From: Protopterus annectens
Taxonomy: Eukaryota; Chordata; Ceratodontiformes; Protopteridae
Assembly (NCBI RefSeq): GCF_019279795.1
Contig: NC_056733.1
Coordinates: 1,998,686,079-1,998,750,078, forward strand
Length of the DNA: 64,000 nt
Reading direction: 5' to 3'
Made by a program: the position numbers and the translations under genes. A model generated the notes under the pieces. The model was not told where the DNA came from. It saw nothing but the letters and a program-made list of their open reading frames with translations, and ran no database searches. This document shows positions 52,736 through 63,882 of this stretch, piece after piece. Positions within the stretch are counted from its first letter, which is position 1, and each line of letters opens with the position of its first letter.

Positions 52736-55230
52736 ATTGAAGGGAATAGGATAACCTCTGGTAATGGTTAGCCAGCCAGAAGGGTACAGAGAGAAACAAC
52801 CCCCAACTGCTCCCAGAGGAAAGCAGTTGGGCCGCTCTTCAGGAGCGCTGGTAGGACTTGCCAGAGAAAGAATCTCTTAAACCCTGGTTACATGGACCTG
52901 CTCTCCTCCGAAAGGGACGTCTTCTATAGGAGTTTCCCCCTCTGCCTCTAGGGGGAACTCAGCTCGTGTGTCACAGAAAGAACCCTGAAACATTCTGTGC
53001 CACATCTTCCCACTCTTCTGGTTTCTGGAGAAAGCCTGTTGAGGGGAAGAATAGCAGACACCCACGGCAGAAAGGATCTTACCGTCCTGTTCACACCTAG
53101 CCAGTGTGCCTTTAAAATTGGGTCCAAATAACGAAGAGGCTTCATTTGGAGCGTTCAGAAAGGAAGCCTTGAAAGGTTCCGCGAAATCACACAACTGCAT
53201 CCAGGCATGCCACCTCATGACTATGCCTGCACCCGCTGCTGCTCCTGATGCGTGAGAAATCAGGCACATGGAGTTAGAAATCAATTCAAGGGTGGGATCT
53301 CATCAGACACAGCTCCGGCCAAAGTTTCAGAGAGCTCAGAAAGTAAGTCTCTTTGAAACCTGGTAAAATGTGCCATACAATTCAGGGACCTGACTGCAAA
53401 GATCACTGATGGAAAGGTATGCTTCCCTAATCTGTCCAGCGCCTGGGACTCTTTGTTGGGCAGGTGGACAGTCTGGCTTTCTTCTGCCAGATCCTTCTTT
53501 GTTGCGGCCGCCACCACCAAGGCATCTACAGGAAGACCTTTGGACCAGTGAGGCTCACTATCTTGAGGGGACAAGATTTTATCTGGTCTGCGGGGAATGG
53601 AGTCAACGGCATCAGGAGCCTTCCATGCACGCTGCACGACGAGCCGGACAAGGTTGTCGGCAGGTGGAGTAACCCAAGAGGTAAGGAGCCGGGTATGAAA
53701 AGCCTGCAGGAACACAGACTCTTCAGAGGTTGGGTTAGAGGGCCACCAATCACCTCTCTGCTTAAGTATTTCGAGGACATCTCCAAAGGATACCTCAGAG
53801 GGTGACAGAGGGGACCCTTCCCATCAAAGTCTGTGTCTTCTGTGAGGGACTCCTCTGGGAGTCCACGTGCTTCCTCTTACACAAACTCTTGCAATGAACT
53901 TCCTCAGGGGGAGAATCTGGAGAAGACAGCACAAAAGGGGCCTCCAGTGGGAGTGTGTCCTGAGGCCCTTGTACCCGGTGTCCACCGGGGTGCCTGGTGT
54001 AAATTGCGGTCCAGAGGAGTACGGGGGCATTGATATCACAAAATCGCCAACAGACACAAGAGCCTTCTCCATGACTTGGAAGGCTGGTCCACCCGAGGAG
54101 GTCACACCTCACTCAAGCAAATCAGCCCACTGACTCAGAGTCCCTGGATGGCTGTGAAGCCAGCATCCAGAGCAGTGACTGGAGTGACAAGTCTCTCCTG
54201 CCACAAAGGCAACTGCGACTCCTTAGTGAGGTTCATGAAAGGAGCCGAAGTGAGGGAAGTCTGTGCTACAGCAGGGGGCTTCAAAGGCAATGAAGGAGGA
54301 GAATAAGTAGGAGTCTTTGGAGAAGGGTGTTCACTTCCAAAGGAAGAGTAGTTTCTGGACGGTTGGATACCTCTGGCCAAAAGCAAATGATCCACAAGAT
54401 GCACCACATCATGTTCCGAGAGGCTTCTAGTGGATCTCATAGACATAGCTGAAGGAGAGTCAGGTCTATCCAAGGGTGCAGGAAACTGTGCCCACAAAGG
54501 GGTCTTTGGACGATGCTAAAATAGGCGTCTGCACCGAAAACAACGGAGCCATTAAGGCTTGTACTACTGGTGTCTGCACAGAGGAGATCGGTGCCGAAGG
54601 TAAGGTCTGCACCGAGGTCGGTGCCAAAGTGGTAGTTGGTACTATGGTAGGTGCCAAAAAGAGTCTGCGCGGAAGACATGGTGGTCAGTACTGAGAGAAT
54701 AGTCGAAGCAGGAACGGGCGTCTGAACAGTTGATGCTGGAAAGGTCTGCATCGAAGAAAAAGTCGGTGCCGGTAAGGAAGTCTGAACAGAAGGGCCCCTC
54801 AGGTCCGATGAGGTGTAGGGCGCAAAACTCGGTGCCGAAGTAACGGATGGTGCCGAAGATCTAGGCACTGAAAACCTCGGGCCATGGAAGTCAAATCCGA
54901 ACTAGAAAGTTTGGCCTTCTTAGGTCTCTGTTCCTGGTTGTCCCCAGCAGGAGACTTGGCCTTCTTGTGTTCATCTCTTTTCTTATGGGAACTAGGAGGG
55001 GTTGAAGCCTCAGACCCAGAAATAGCCTCTGAAAAGGAAGATTTAAATAGCCCCTTTAAAATCGGTTTATTTTTATTTCCACCAAAGTCCTGTTAGAAAT
55101 ATCAGCACAAATCCCGCAAGGCAGGTCAACAGTCAAGTGAGGCACACCCAAACAGCAAACAACGCATGCGCATCCAAAATAGGCAATTTATGCCCACAAA
55201 ACACACATCTTTTTTTTCTGCCATGATAGG
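52736..55230 (-). pseudogene. gag-like ORF1 pseudogene of B2
   Basis: The C-terminal domain is at 52877-53284 (RWHAWMQLCDFAEPFK, SLFGPNF). Middle conserved parts lie at 53281-53715 and 53795-54112. A repetitive Thr/Ala/Ser-rich region spans 54437-54868, where codons for GTDLG-like and VQTP-like units recur. The N-terminal zinc-like module is near 55133-55230 (CVFCGHKLPILDAHAL). Stops and shifts are frequent. The order matches B3. Confidence 0.78.
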
Positions 55231-55464
55231 AGGAAGAAAGGAAAGGATGGAAGAACAATGGTACAAGAAATACCCAAAGGTAAAACAGGAAAGATTTTAC
55301 CAATGATGGTAAAGGAGTTACCTCATGGTAAGAAGAAAGAAGGGCTAGATAAAAAAACAAATTAGAGTTGCTAGATGTGATAGGGTAAGAGAACAAAATT
55401 AGAACTGCAATCCGATAATGTATTATCAAAGAAGTTTGACTTAGCTCAAAAGAAGTGGCATTGC

Positions 55465-55642
55465 ACGACTGAATGCTGACGCGGCAAAAGAAATCTGGGA
55501 TAACAGGGAGAGGGGAATTGTGGGTAAGAGTTTAGATCAAGAGTTTGCGGCTGTCACGAGCTTGGAAGATGGCAGGCTCAGTTCAGAGGTCGGAACAGAT
55601 AACCCAGGTGTAAGGAATGAACGAGGATTAACAATATCAGAT
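55465..55642. repeat. Left inverted terminal repeat of B2
   Basis: GGGAGAGGGGAATTGTGGG and GAGCTTGGAAGATGGC match the right ITR at 44090-44200 inverted. Confidence 0.85.
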
Positions 55643-55986
55643 TGAAAGTTTTATTTCTTGTATGTCACATGACAACGATGAAAGTTTTATTTCTTGTATG
55701 TCAGATATTGATGTTAATGCTTATTGTTTTGTTAGATACACATGCTATTTCCACTAAAAGTTAATTTATTTCCCCTATTAATGAGACAATAAAACAGTTT
55801 TTTGCCATGCTTAACTATCATATAATATAACTGTTTGATAGTTTTGATAAACAAAGAAGTTACATATAATTTGAGTAGGGCTGAATGGAAGTCACTGGTT
55901 GATTTAAGTCGAAAAAAGATGTTATAATTAGGTCCTCTGATAAAGGGAATAAAATAGTTATTTTACATTATACACAATATGTCAAC

Positions 55987-57200
55987 ATGTGTTATGAACA
56001 TCTAACGAATAAGGATGTTTATAGAAAGTGTCACATTGTTGACTATAACAATGCTATGACACAATATAAGGTTATTAGAGAAGGGTGTCAGACTAGACAC
56101 AATATAAGGTTATTAGAGAAGGGTGTCAGACTAGGTTATTTGACCCAAGGGGATGTTGATAAAAAGTTTGATGTGGGTGGGTGTAAATTCCCTGCCTTTT
56201 ATTGTTTGCCTAAATTGCATAAAAGTTTGCAGAACCCTCCTGGTCATCCTATTGGTGGTGCCCATAAATATTTTTTGACCGATATAGGCTTACTTATACA
56301 TGAATATTTAAAGTCTCATGTTATGAAGTTACAGTCATATAAAATAATTTTTTGGACAGAATACAGGACATAAAGTGGAGTAGTGATATGTGGTTATGGA
56401 TGTGAAAAGTTTATATACTAGTATTAGACATCAGGATGGCATTAAAGCCTTGAATTACTTTTTGGGCAATTCTCCCCTGTCCTGTTACGTAATAGAACTT
56501 GCACATTTTTGTCTATTAAATATTTTTTTTTGTCTTTGATGGATGCGTATACCACCAGTTGCAGGGTACTGCCATGGGAGCATCTTTTGCCCCCATGTAT
56601 GCAAATTTGTTCATGGCACTTTTTGAGCTTGAATATTTGTATAAGCATGAGTTTGTGAAAAATAATGTTATTGTCAATTACAAATACATAGATTTAATTT
56701 CGGTTTGTAAAGGTGGTAGGTATAATGTTATGACTTTTCGGTTGGCTTTAGAACAAAATGTTTATGGTGTGAAATTTGATGACATACAGTGTGGTAGCAT
56801 GGTTCATAGATTCATACTAGGCTAACTGCCCTTGCAAGCCACTTTAAGCCAAGCCAATTATCCTCTGTGAGATTCAAACCCTGTACCTTGTGTTTGTAAG
56901 GCAAACATCTTAACCATTAGGCCACCCTCCCAACTCAATTCCTATGACATTTCCTGGAAGCCCTAGCCTATGGGGAGTTTCTTCGAATGCACAGAATTTG
57001 TAGTGATTGGGAGGATTTTGTAAGAGTGTAGCTATACTTTTTACATGTTTATTAACAGGGGTTATAATTACAATGTGGTTAAGAAGTCTTTACAAAGAGT
57101 TGTAACATTTAGACTGGGGTTAAATCAGTGTCAAAATGTCATGCACAGAGAAAGGAATAATACTGAATCTTGCAAAAATCAGATATACTTTGTTTCAGTG
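55987..57200 (+). pseudogene. Penelope-like reverse transcriptase pseudogene
   Basis: The frame 55987-56373 contains PAFYCLPKLHKS, a hallmark of Penelope-type RT, preceded by a small direct duplication of CACAATATAAGG sequence (56061-56120). The frame 56559-56825 has GTAMGASFAPMYANLFM and VNYKYIDLIS, where the second Asp of the catalytic YIDD is Leu. Sequence between them is deleted or frameshifted. After the SINE, the RT C-terminal part continues near 56970-57200 without a clean frame. Confidence 0.85.
56822..56940 (-). repeat. tRNA-like SINE inserted in the Penelope-like element
   Basis: On the minus strand a tRNA-like head has TGGCCTAATGGTTAAGA (A-box-like), a TTGCCTTACAAACAC anticodon-arm-like part and GGTTTGAATCTC (B-box-like). 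A short tail with no similarity to the V-type SINEs follows. It interrupts Penelope RT sequence. It differs from the SINEs at 20703 and 40874. Confidence 0.7.
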
Positions 57201-57254
57201 TAAAATAGGATTAATAAAATATTACATAGCTGTTGGAAATTTTTACTTCAGGAC

Positions 57255-57825
57255 ATGGAATTGGAGAGAATAATAGCAAATAGTCCTTGTATTTCTTATA
57301 AAAAAGGAAACAGTTTGAAATATTTTTGGGTTTCTAGCTATTTCTCTATGCCTAATGAGACACTAAACATAATTCCTGCCATGAGGGGCACTTGCCCTTA
57401 TGGTGGTTGCTCTACATGTTTCTGTGTTACAAATTTTAAGAAAATAAATGGTATTAAGCTTTCTCCTGGTGGCAGCATTTCATGTAACAGTGAAGGAATA
57501 ATATATGCTCTCAGCTGCCCTTGTAATTTATTTTATACAGGAGAAAGCAAAAGGAAAATTAGAGTAAGAATAATGGAACATAAGAGATATAAAGAATAGT
57601 AAAACAGAAAGTAATGTTGCAATGCATTTCAAAACAGTTCATAATGCTGATCATTCTTTGTTAAAAGCTTCTGTTTTAGAGCAAGTTTTTATGAAAATTG
57701 GTGAAATATGTGGTATTAAAGACAAACTTCTTTGCAAAGAATCTGTTTATATTTTAAAGTTCAATACTATGGTACCTGTAGGCTTAAATTTAGAGATTAA
57801 TTGGAAACAATTACTATGTAACTGA
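57255..57825 (+). pseudogene. Penelope-like GIY-YIG endonuclease pseudogene
   Basis: Frame 57255-57599 shows a Cys-rich segment (CPYGGCSTCFC) and then GIIYALSCPCNLFYTGESKR with RIMEHKRY, matching the GIY-YIG fold core (GIY, YTG, Arg, Glu). A stop at about 57600 separates the C-terminal part at 57622-57825 (HFKTVHNADHSL, LEINWKQLL). The enzyme would cut target DNA. One or two breaks only, so this domain is better kept than the RT. Confidence 0.85.
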
Positions 57826-57938
57826 ATAATTAACTGATGAATGGTGTTACATAAAGTCTGTGTAAAGCTGTGTGTGTTGTATTACTCCTAGAAAGCTGTA
57901 AGCCGAGGCGCTAGAGTTTTGAGTTTTTTATTAAATTA

Positions 57939-58170
57939 GAAGTTATGTACTCACCATAACGTTCCATCTGAGTAGGTAGTTCATTTGTCTGCAACCTGTG
58001 GGTTACGGATCCGATATCGGATCCGAGCCGGCAACTTGTTTCAAGCTAATGGATCCGAGCTCCTAGCCCCTCCCTTCCCCCATAATCCCTTGCTAACCCT
58101 CCATGACCTCAGATCGAGTTTGCCTCTCCATATATATCCAAGAAAGGATACCTAAAAACTAATAGATCCA
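57939..58170. repeat. Right inverted terminal repeat of B3
   Basis: It starts GAAGTTATGTACTCACC. It contains an 18-bp perfect palindrome GGATCCGATATCGGATCC at 58007-58024. The match to the left ITR (63700-63860) is almost perfect. Confidence 0.92.
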
Positions 58171-58200
58171 AGAAGGTCAGGGGGAAGGAGGGGGGGATGG

Positions 58201-58300
58201 TTGCAGACAAATGAACTACCTACTCAGATGGAACGTTATGGTGAGTACATAACTTATAAATCTGAAGTAGGAATGTTCATTTGTCAGCAACCTGTGGGAC
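58201..58300. repeat. Internal complementary region of B3
   Basis: TTGCAGACAAATGAAC to GAGTACATAACTT is the inverted right end. CTGAAGTAGGAATGTTCATT onward is the inverted left end at 63855-63882. The join falls near 58254. Confidence 0.92.
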
Positions 58301-58333
58301 AGAGTCCCCAGCTACCTGCACCCTGGGTGGCCA

Positions 58334-59499
58334 TCATGGAAGGAGATTAGGAAGCACCGCAGAGCCAAAGGATGCTCTCCCTCTAGAAAGCAGGTCTAGC
58401 TTGTAGTGGTTGATAAAGGTATGAGATGAAGCCCAAGTGGCTGCAGAACAAATATCATCCAAAGGAACTCTAGACTTGAAAGCCGCAGAAGTAGAAATGG
58501 AGCGAGTGGAATGAGCACGAACTCCTTCTGGTGCGGGTCTACCCGAGGCTTGATAAGCTAGCAGGATACATTGGGAAATCCAGCGAGATAAAGATACTTT
58601 AGAGATAGCTTTCCCCAAGTTAAATTTGGCAAAGGAAACGAACAGCTGGTCGGATTGTCTATGGCCAGCCGTCCTATGGGTATAAAAACGAAGCTGCCTA
58701 TGAACATCCAATGAGTGCAGCTTGTATTCACCCTTATTTTGATATTTAGGGAAGAAAACCGGTAAATTTATGGATTGGTTTCTGATGCTATCTTGGGAAG
58801 AAAGGAGGGATTGATCCTGAGGTACACTCTATCAGGGTGAAAAATCAGGTATGGAGGCTTTACAGAAAGAACCTGAAGTTCCGACACTCTTTTCACTGAA
58901 GTAATGTCTACAAGTAATGCTGTTTTCCATGACAAGAATTTGAGATCCACTGAAGCAGCGGGTTCAAAGGGTGGAGCAGTCAAGGCTTGAAGAACTAAAG
59001 TAAGATCTCATGGGGGTACGGCTTCTTTTACAGGAGGTCTAAGTAAAAAGGTACCCTTGAGAAAGGTTTTACACAATTTGGCCGACATCAAGGGTCCTGT
59101 ATCATGTCCCACATGATAATGAGAAATGGCTGCCAATTGCACTTTGACAGTTGAACAACTAGCACCTTCTTGAAAGAGTTCAGTTAGGAAGTCTAAAATG
59201 GATGGAAGAGGAGCCGTAAAGGGATCTAGATCGCAGCGCTCCGCCCAGATGGAAAAACGTTTCCATTTGCTGTGATGTACCTTCCTGGTGGAGGGCTTAT
59301 GTGCTGCCACGAGGATGGCTTTGACTGGTGAAGAGATACCGGGAGTCCTAACTAGGAGTGGAACTGGAGCAACCAAGCTGTCCGTTCCAGATTGTCCAGG
59401 TTTGGAGTTGGCAAGTCCAATGGATGGGAGATGAGATCCGGAATGGGATCTAGAATCCAAGGGTGATTCACAAGGTGAGACCACAGGTAAGGGAACCAA
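58334..59499 (-). pseudogene. Tyrosine recombinase of B3, two breaks
   Basis: The N-terminal core-binding region is at 59008-59499 (KAILVAAHKPSTRKVHHSKW begins within it). The frame continues past one TGA (about 59008, in place of the Trp of PTWDL in family A) to 58768. After a frameshift the catalytic C-terminus is open at 58334-58711. The signature is complete: KRVSELQVL (Arg), RAHSTRSIS (His and Arg), HTFINHYKLD (Tyr). The 5' end overlaps the RT-RNase H frame by about 150 nt at least. The enzyme would insert the circular DNA intermediate. Confidence 0.88.
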
Positions 59500-61556
59500 A
59501 TTTGTCGAGGCCAGAATGGGTCAATGAGAATCATCTTGCTCCCCAACCACGAGGCTTTCTGTAAGAGTTGTATCATCATTGGAAGAGGAGGATAGGCATA
59601 GAGTAGACCGGGTGGCCAAGCATGCACCAGAGCGTCTCTTGGAGATTCCCCTGGTGGGGGGATTAGAGTGAAGAAATTGTCGCATTTGGCGTTTGATGGA
59701 GATGCAAAAAGATCACAGCAGGGTTGCCCCCATGTTGCGAATATCTGCTTCGCTACTAGAGGATTGAGAGACCACTCGTAGGGGGTAAGAAGGGTGCGGC
59801 TGAGCTTGTCCGCTAGGATGTTGGTCCTCCCCGGAATGTGCGTTGCAATCAGAAAGCGGTTGGTGGAGATCGCCCATTCCCACACTCTCATGGCTTCGCA
59901 GCAAAGAGGATAAGATCTGGTTCCCCCCTGTTTGTTGATATACCAGACCACTGACATGTTGTCCGAGTGAATTGCAATTGTTCCTGCGGGGAGGAAGCTC
60001 TGAAGTGCTTGCAATGCCAACAGCACCGCTCTCATCTCCAGAACGTTGATATGCAGGGAGGTCTTTGTATCGTTCCACGTGCCTTGGACTGTCCTGCCCG
60101 AGTAATGCCCCCCCCCCCACCTGAGGCGGGAAGCGTCCGTGATCACCGTGGCGATAGGGGGAGAGGTGCAGAAGGGACGGCCCGTATGGAAGTTTGATGC
60201 TTGGAGCCACCATAGTAGCGCCCTTCTGCAAGCCTTGCTGATAGCAATGGGATGGTGGAGAGGAAGGGATAGGAAGGACTATTGCACTAACAGAGTCCAT
60301 TGCAGGACTCGCATGTTCAAACGGGCACATGAAAGGAGTGTAATCGCTGCTGCCATGGAGCCTAGTGCCCTCAGGATCAATTCTGCTGGTGAAGCCTCTG
60401 AATGAAGGATAGCCCGTACATGAAGTTGAAGATTTCTGATTCTCTCGGCAGTTAGGAAGGCTCGCAAATCTCTGGTGTTTATTCTGGCACCTATAAATTC
60501 TATGATCTGTGTTGGAGCCAGTAGGGATTTGCCGACACTGATAGTAATGCCTAGTTGTGGGGCTAGATGGAGAAAGAAGTCTCCGGCTGAGCAAAGTAGA
60601 TGCCTTGTTGGTGCGGTCAGGAGCCAGTCGTCCAGGTACGGGAAGACCTGAATTCCCTGGAGTCTCAGGTGGGCCGCAATCACTGCTAACACTTTGGTGA
60701 ACACCCGGGGGGCTGTGGTGAGGCCAAAGGGAAGGACCCTGAACTGGTAGTGACTGGCTCCCAGCCGGACGCGAAGGAACCTCCTGGATCGTTTGTCCAT
60801 TAAGATGTGGTAATACGCATCCTTGAGGTCTATAGAGCACATCCAATCGTTCTCCCTCAGAAGGGGGAGGATAGATTGAAGAGTGACCATTCGGAATTTT
60901 TCCTTGGTTACTGACGGGTTCAAGCGGGAAAGGTCAAGGATGGGTCTCAGATCCCCCGTCTTTTTTGGCACCAAAAAGAACCTGGAGTAGAGCCCTAATC
61001 CGAGCTGGTCTTGGGGGACGGGCTGGATGGCTCTTTTTCTTAGCAGCTGCTGTATTTCTGCGGCTGCGGCCTCCCTGTGATCAGGTGGTACATCGGGGAG
61101 GTTCTTGGATTGGGGGACATGGAGAATTGGTATTTTGTGCCCTCTGGATATGATGCGAGGCACCCAGCGGTCTGTTGTGATGGACTCCCATGCCGCTAGA
61201 TGCTTCGAAAAACGCCCCCCAACTGCCTCCAGAGTGGAGCAGCCGGGCAACCCCAAAGGGCTGCTGCGCGGGCCGTTCAGAGAAAGGTTCTCTGGACCCG
61301 AAATTTCTCGGAGCCCCTCTGCCCCTAGGGCGACGTCCTCCCTGTCCACCTCTGCCACGGTAGGACTGGTTGTCCGGAGCTGGTTGGGAATGTTGTGATT
61401 TTCGGAACCACATCTTCTTCTGACCATTTTGGTTCCTTGAAAAGGACCGCTGGGGAGCAGAGAAGCGGACTCCGATGGCAGACAACGTCTTCCCGTCCTT
61501 CTCGCTCTGGACAAGCATCTCGCGAACTGTTTTGCCAAAAAGGGCAGAACCATCAA
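59352..61556 (-). CDS. RT-RNase H of B3, single internal stop
   Basis: One frame runs from 61556 to 59352 with a single TAG near 60279. RT motifs: FFLVPKKTGDLRPILDL, SIDLKDAYYHI (motif A), LPFGLTTAPRVF (motif B), FPYLDDWLL (motif C), followed by thumb LRALGSMAAAITLLSCARL. RNase H: VITDASRLRWGGG, INVLEMRAVLLALQ and IHSDNMSVVWYIN supply Asp-Glu-Asp. The C-terminal tail has LFASPSN and LIDPFWPRQIWFPYL. The start overlaps the end of gag by about 475 nt in another frame. It copies element RNA to DNA in the presumed particle. Confidence 0.9.
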
Positions 61557-63457
61557 AGGGGGCGTTCGCGAAGGACACTTTAAAGGGCTCCGTAAAGTCG
61601 CAATGACGTCTCATGACTAGGCCTGCTCCGCTGGCCCTAGCGGCTCCCTCTGTGGTGTGGGACAATAGCCGCATAGAGGTGTTTGAAATAGATCTCAGAG
61701 TGGCCATTCGGGTGGAGTACAATTGTTTATCCTCCTCCGACATGGACTCAGGGGGGGATGCAGCGTATTCTTTGATAAGATCCCGCTGCATCCTGATGAC
61801 ATGTGCCATATACTTCAGAGACCTTACTGAGAAGGTCGCTGAACTAAAGACTCGCTTCCCTAAGCGATCCATCAAACGGGACACTTTGCTCGGTGAATGG
61901 ACTGAGGGACTCTCCTGAGCCAATTCCCTCTTTGTGGCTGCCGCCGTCAACATGGCATCTACAGGGGGGCCCTTACTCCAATGTGACCGGTCTGAGGGGG
62001 GGCTAAGAATCCTATCCGGTTGCTTGGGTATTGGCTCCACGGTGTCCAGATCCTTCCATGCCCTGGTGGTAATAAGGTCCACCAGGGGATCGGCTGGAGG
62101 GGACACAGAGGAGGTAGACGGGCCTGCCTCGAATGCCTCCAGAAACACGGACTCGTCAGAGGAAGACTTGGGGGCAGACCACCCACCTCTGATTCTCAGC
62201 ATCTCCATGATGTCTCCAAAGGAGACATCCTCAGGGGGTGATCTTGGGAAGCCTTCCCCTTCCTCCAAGTCCGTGTCCTCGGTTAAGGACTCAGGGGAGT
62301 CCACGTGCCAACTTTTGCACTTATGCTTGCGGGGAGCTTCCTCGGGGGGACTGTCCGAGGAGGCCTCGCCAGCAACATCTTGTTCCAATGGAACTATCTG
62401 TGACATCGAAGCAGGCTGTCCCTTTGGCCGGGTGATGGATGCCTGGCCCAGCAGAGAGGGAGTGCAGGGAGGAGTCGATGCAATGACCGGGGGTCCGGAT
62501 GCTCTCAACAGAGCCCTCTCCACAAAATCGAATGCAGAGGGAGAGCCACTCTCCAATGGATCCGAAAGTCGGCTCCCACTCGGATCCGATGAAGGGATCG
62601 GAGCCGGCGCCGAGACCGTTGGATCCGAGGGACCAGTGTGCTCCGACCTGGACGGAGCCGAAGGCACACTGAATACCCCGGATCCGAAGCTCGGACCACG
62701 GCTCCGAGAGGTCGGATCCGACAGACTCGAGGGTAGGGTCGGATCCGAAGTACTAAGTACTGTCGGCGCCGACCCACCCCCGGCTCCAAGGCTGCTCGGC
62801 TCAGAGTGCTCCGAACCCGGGTAGCGGGTCGGAGAAGGAGCAATTGGGTGGAAAAAAGGTGTCGAGCTCCCCCCCTGAGGGGGGGGAGGCAAGAGCACTC
62901 CCATCTGCAGCTGGGCCTGGATGAACCTTCGCATCATCCGGTCCAAGTCTGCATCAGATAAACTGAATGTGGATCTCGAAGAGGCCACCGATGCAGGCCT
63001 GGAATGCCGCCTCGATGACCTCGACGGAGATCGGGTCTCCTCCTCCTCGGGCCCCGGGGAAAAAGAAGGGGATCGGAGCCGAGGAGGAGGAGACCTAGAA
63101 GCAATGGAGGGAGAAGCCCGCTTAGCTGGCGGGGCCGAAACGGAGGTCTCGGCCCGCCGCTTGTGGTGCTTCTCCCTCCGTTTCTCCCTCCTGGCCTCCC
63201 TGTCCTCCGACACTTTAGCGGGAGTTTGAGTCCCAGTCGGGGGCAGGAGTGGCAACCATCACAGGCTGTGATGGAGCCACAGGAGTAGCAGAGGTAGCGG
63301 AGGCCGAAGCTGAATCCGGGGGTAGAAGTCCCGCCAGGACCAGCTTCGACCTCAGTTCTTTCCGTGCCCTGGGGTTGAACGCTGCACAGATAGTACAGCC
63401 CGAGGTGAGGTGTTCAACCCCAAGGCACCGAACGCACAGAGTGTGGCCATCAGCCAT
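61081..63457 (-). CDS. gag-like ORF1 of B3, one frameshift
   Basis: The start at 63457 (MADGHTLCVRCLG) gives a Cys module C-x2-C...C-x2-C, open to 63215. A one-base shift in a C-run near 63235 moves the reading to the 724-codon frame 63255-61081. That frame shows a basic coiled segment (EDREARREKRREKHHKRR), a long Ser/Pro-rich stretch, an acidic conserved block (SLTEDTDLEEGEG), the DFTEPFK and SALFGKTV domain shared with B2, and an Arg-Gly-rich tail (SYRGRGGQGGRRPRGRG). Likely a nucleic-acid-binding structural protein. The stretch beyond about 61560 overlaps RT. Confidence 0.87.
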
Positions 63458-63699
63458 TTAGAAAATATGGCTTTTGGGGCCTCAGCCATTCCCTTAAAAC
63501 TACACACACAGGCCCCAAAAAAACACTCAACACACACTCACACACTAGCGACCAGCGAAGAGAGGGTATTAATTAAAAAAAATATAGGGAACCTAACTCA
63601 TACACACTTTAAAAGTATTAATGTAAAATAAAAATTTAAATTCTGACGAAAAATGTAGAAAAAAGGTAACTTTTTTTCACTTATCTGCGGAGCTCTGAA

Positions 63700-63882
63700 G
63701 AGGATCCAGCCATCACAAGCGCGGCAAACTAGATCTGGGTTCATGGAGGGTTAGCAGGGGATTATGGGTGAAGGGAGGGGCTAGGAGCTCAGATCCATTA
63801 GCTTGAAACAAGTTGCCGGTTCGGATCCGATATCGGATCCGTAACCCACAGATTGCTGACAAATGAACATTCCTACTTCAGA
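63700..63882. repeat. Left inverted terminal repeat of B3
   Basis: It is the inverted copy of the right ITR, including the palindrome GGATCCGATATCGGATCC at 63823-63840. The outer end is TTCCTACTTCAGAT. Confidence 0.92.

Larger units (their letters stand above)
44018..55642 (-). mobile_element. DIRS retrotransposon family B, copy B2, split by A5
   Basis: The right ITR starts GAAGTTATG at 44018 and the left end is near GATTAACAATATC at 55640. The two ITRs match inverted over about 170 bp (CCCACAATTCCCCTCTCCC, GCCATCTTCCAAGCTCG blocks). With A5 removed its length is about 6.1 kb, matching B3 (5.9 kb). Genes are decayed but in normal order. Confidence 0.88.
55643..57938 (+). mobile_element. Penelope-like element, decayed
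   Basis: A retroelement with RT followed by GIY-YIG endonuclease, the domain order of Penelope-like elements. It is AT-rich, unlike the neighbouring DIRS copies. The left part has a duplicated GATGAAAGTTTTATTTCTTG segment (55650-55705). A tRNA-like SINE is inserted at about 56822-56940. It lies between B2 and B3, and the right end is cut by B3 or ends just before it. Confidence 0.85.
57939..63882 (-). mobile_element. DIRS retrotransposon family B, copy B3, best preserved
   Basis: 5.94 kb with right ITR (57939-58170), ICR (58201-58300), YR, RNase H, RT, gag and left ITR (63700-63882). The ITRs are nearly identical, which points to a recent insertion. Damage visible: one gag frameshift, one stop in RT-RNase H, one stop plus one frameshift in YR. 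It is not nested in another DIRS copy but abuts the Penelope-like element. Confidence 0.93.

Noticed and set aside
56822-56940. Functional tRNA gene
   Set aside because: The head is tRNA-like but the B-box-like part is degenerate, acceptor pairing is poor, and it continues into a SINE tail.
57833-57840. CTGATGA after the Penelope GIY-YIG frame, as in hammerhead ribozymes
   Set aside because: No GAAA core element follows at a plausible distance and no convincing stems form around it.
61934-62824. Plus-strand open frame of 296 codons
   Set aside because: It is the antisense of the B3 gag frame in a Ser/Pro-rich, GC-rich stretch; composition and lack of any domain mark it as a shadow.
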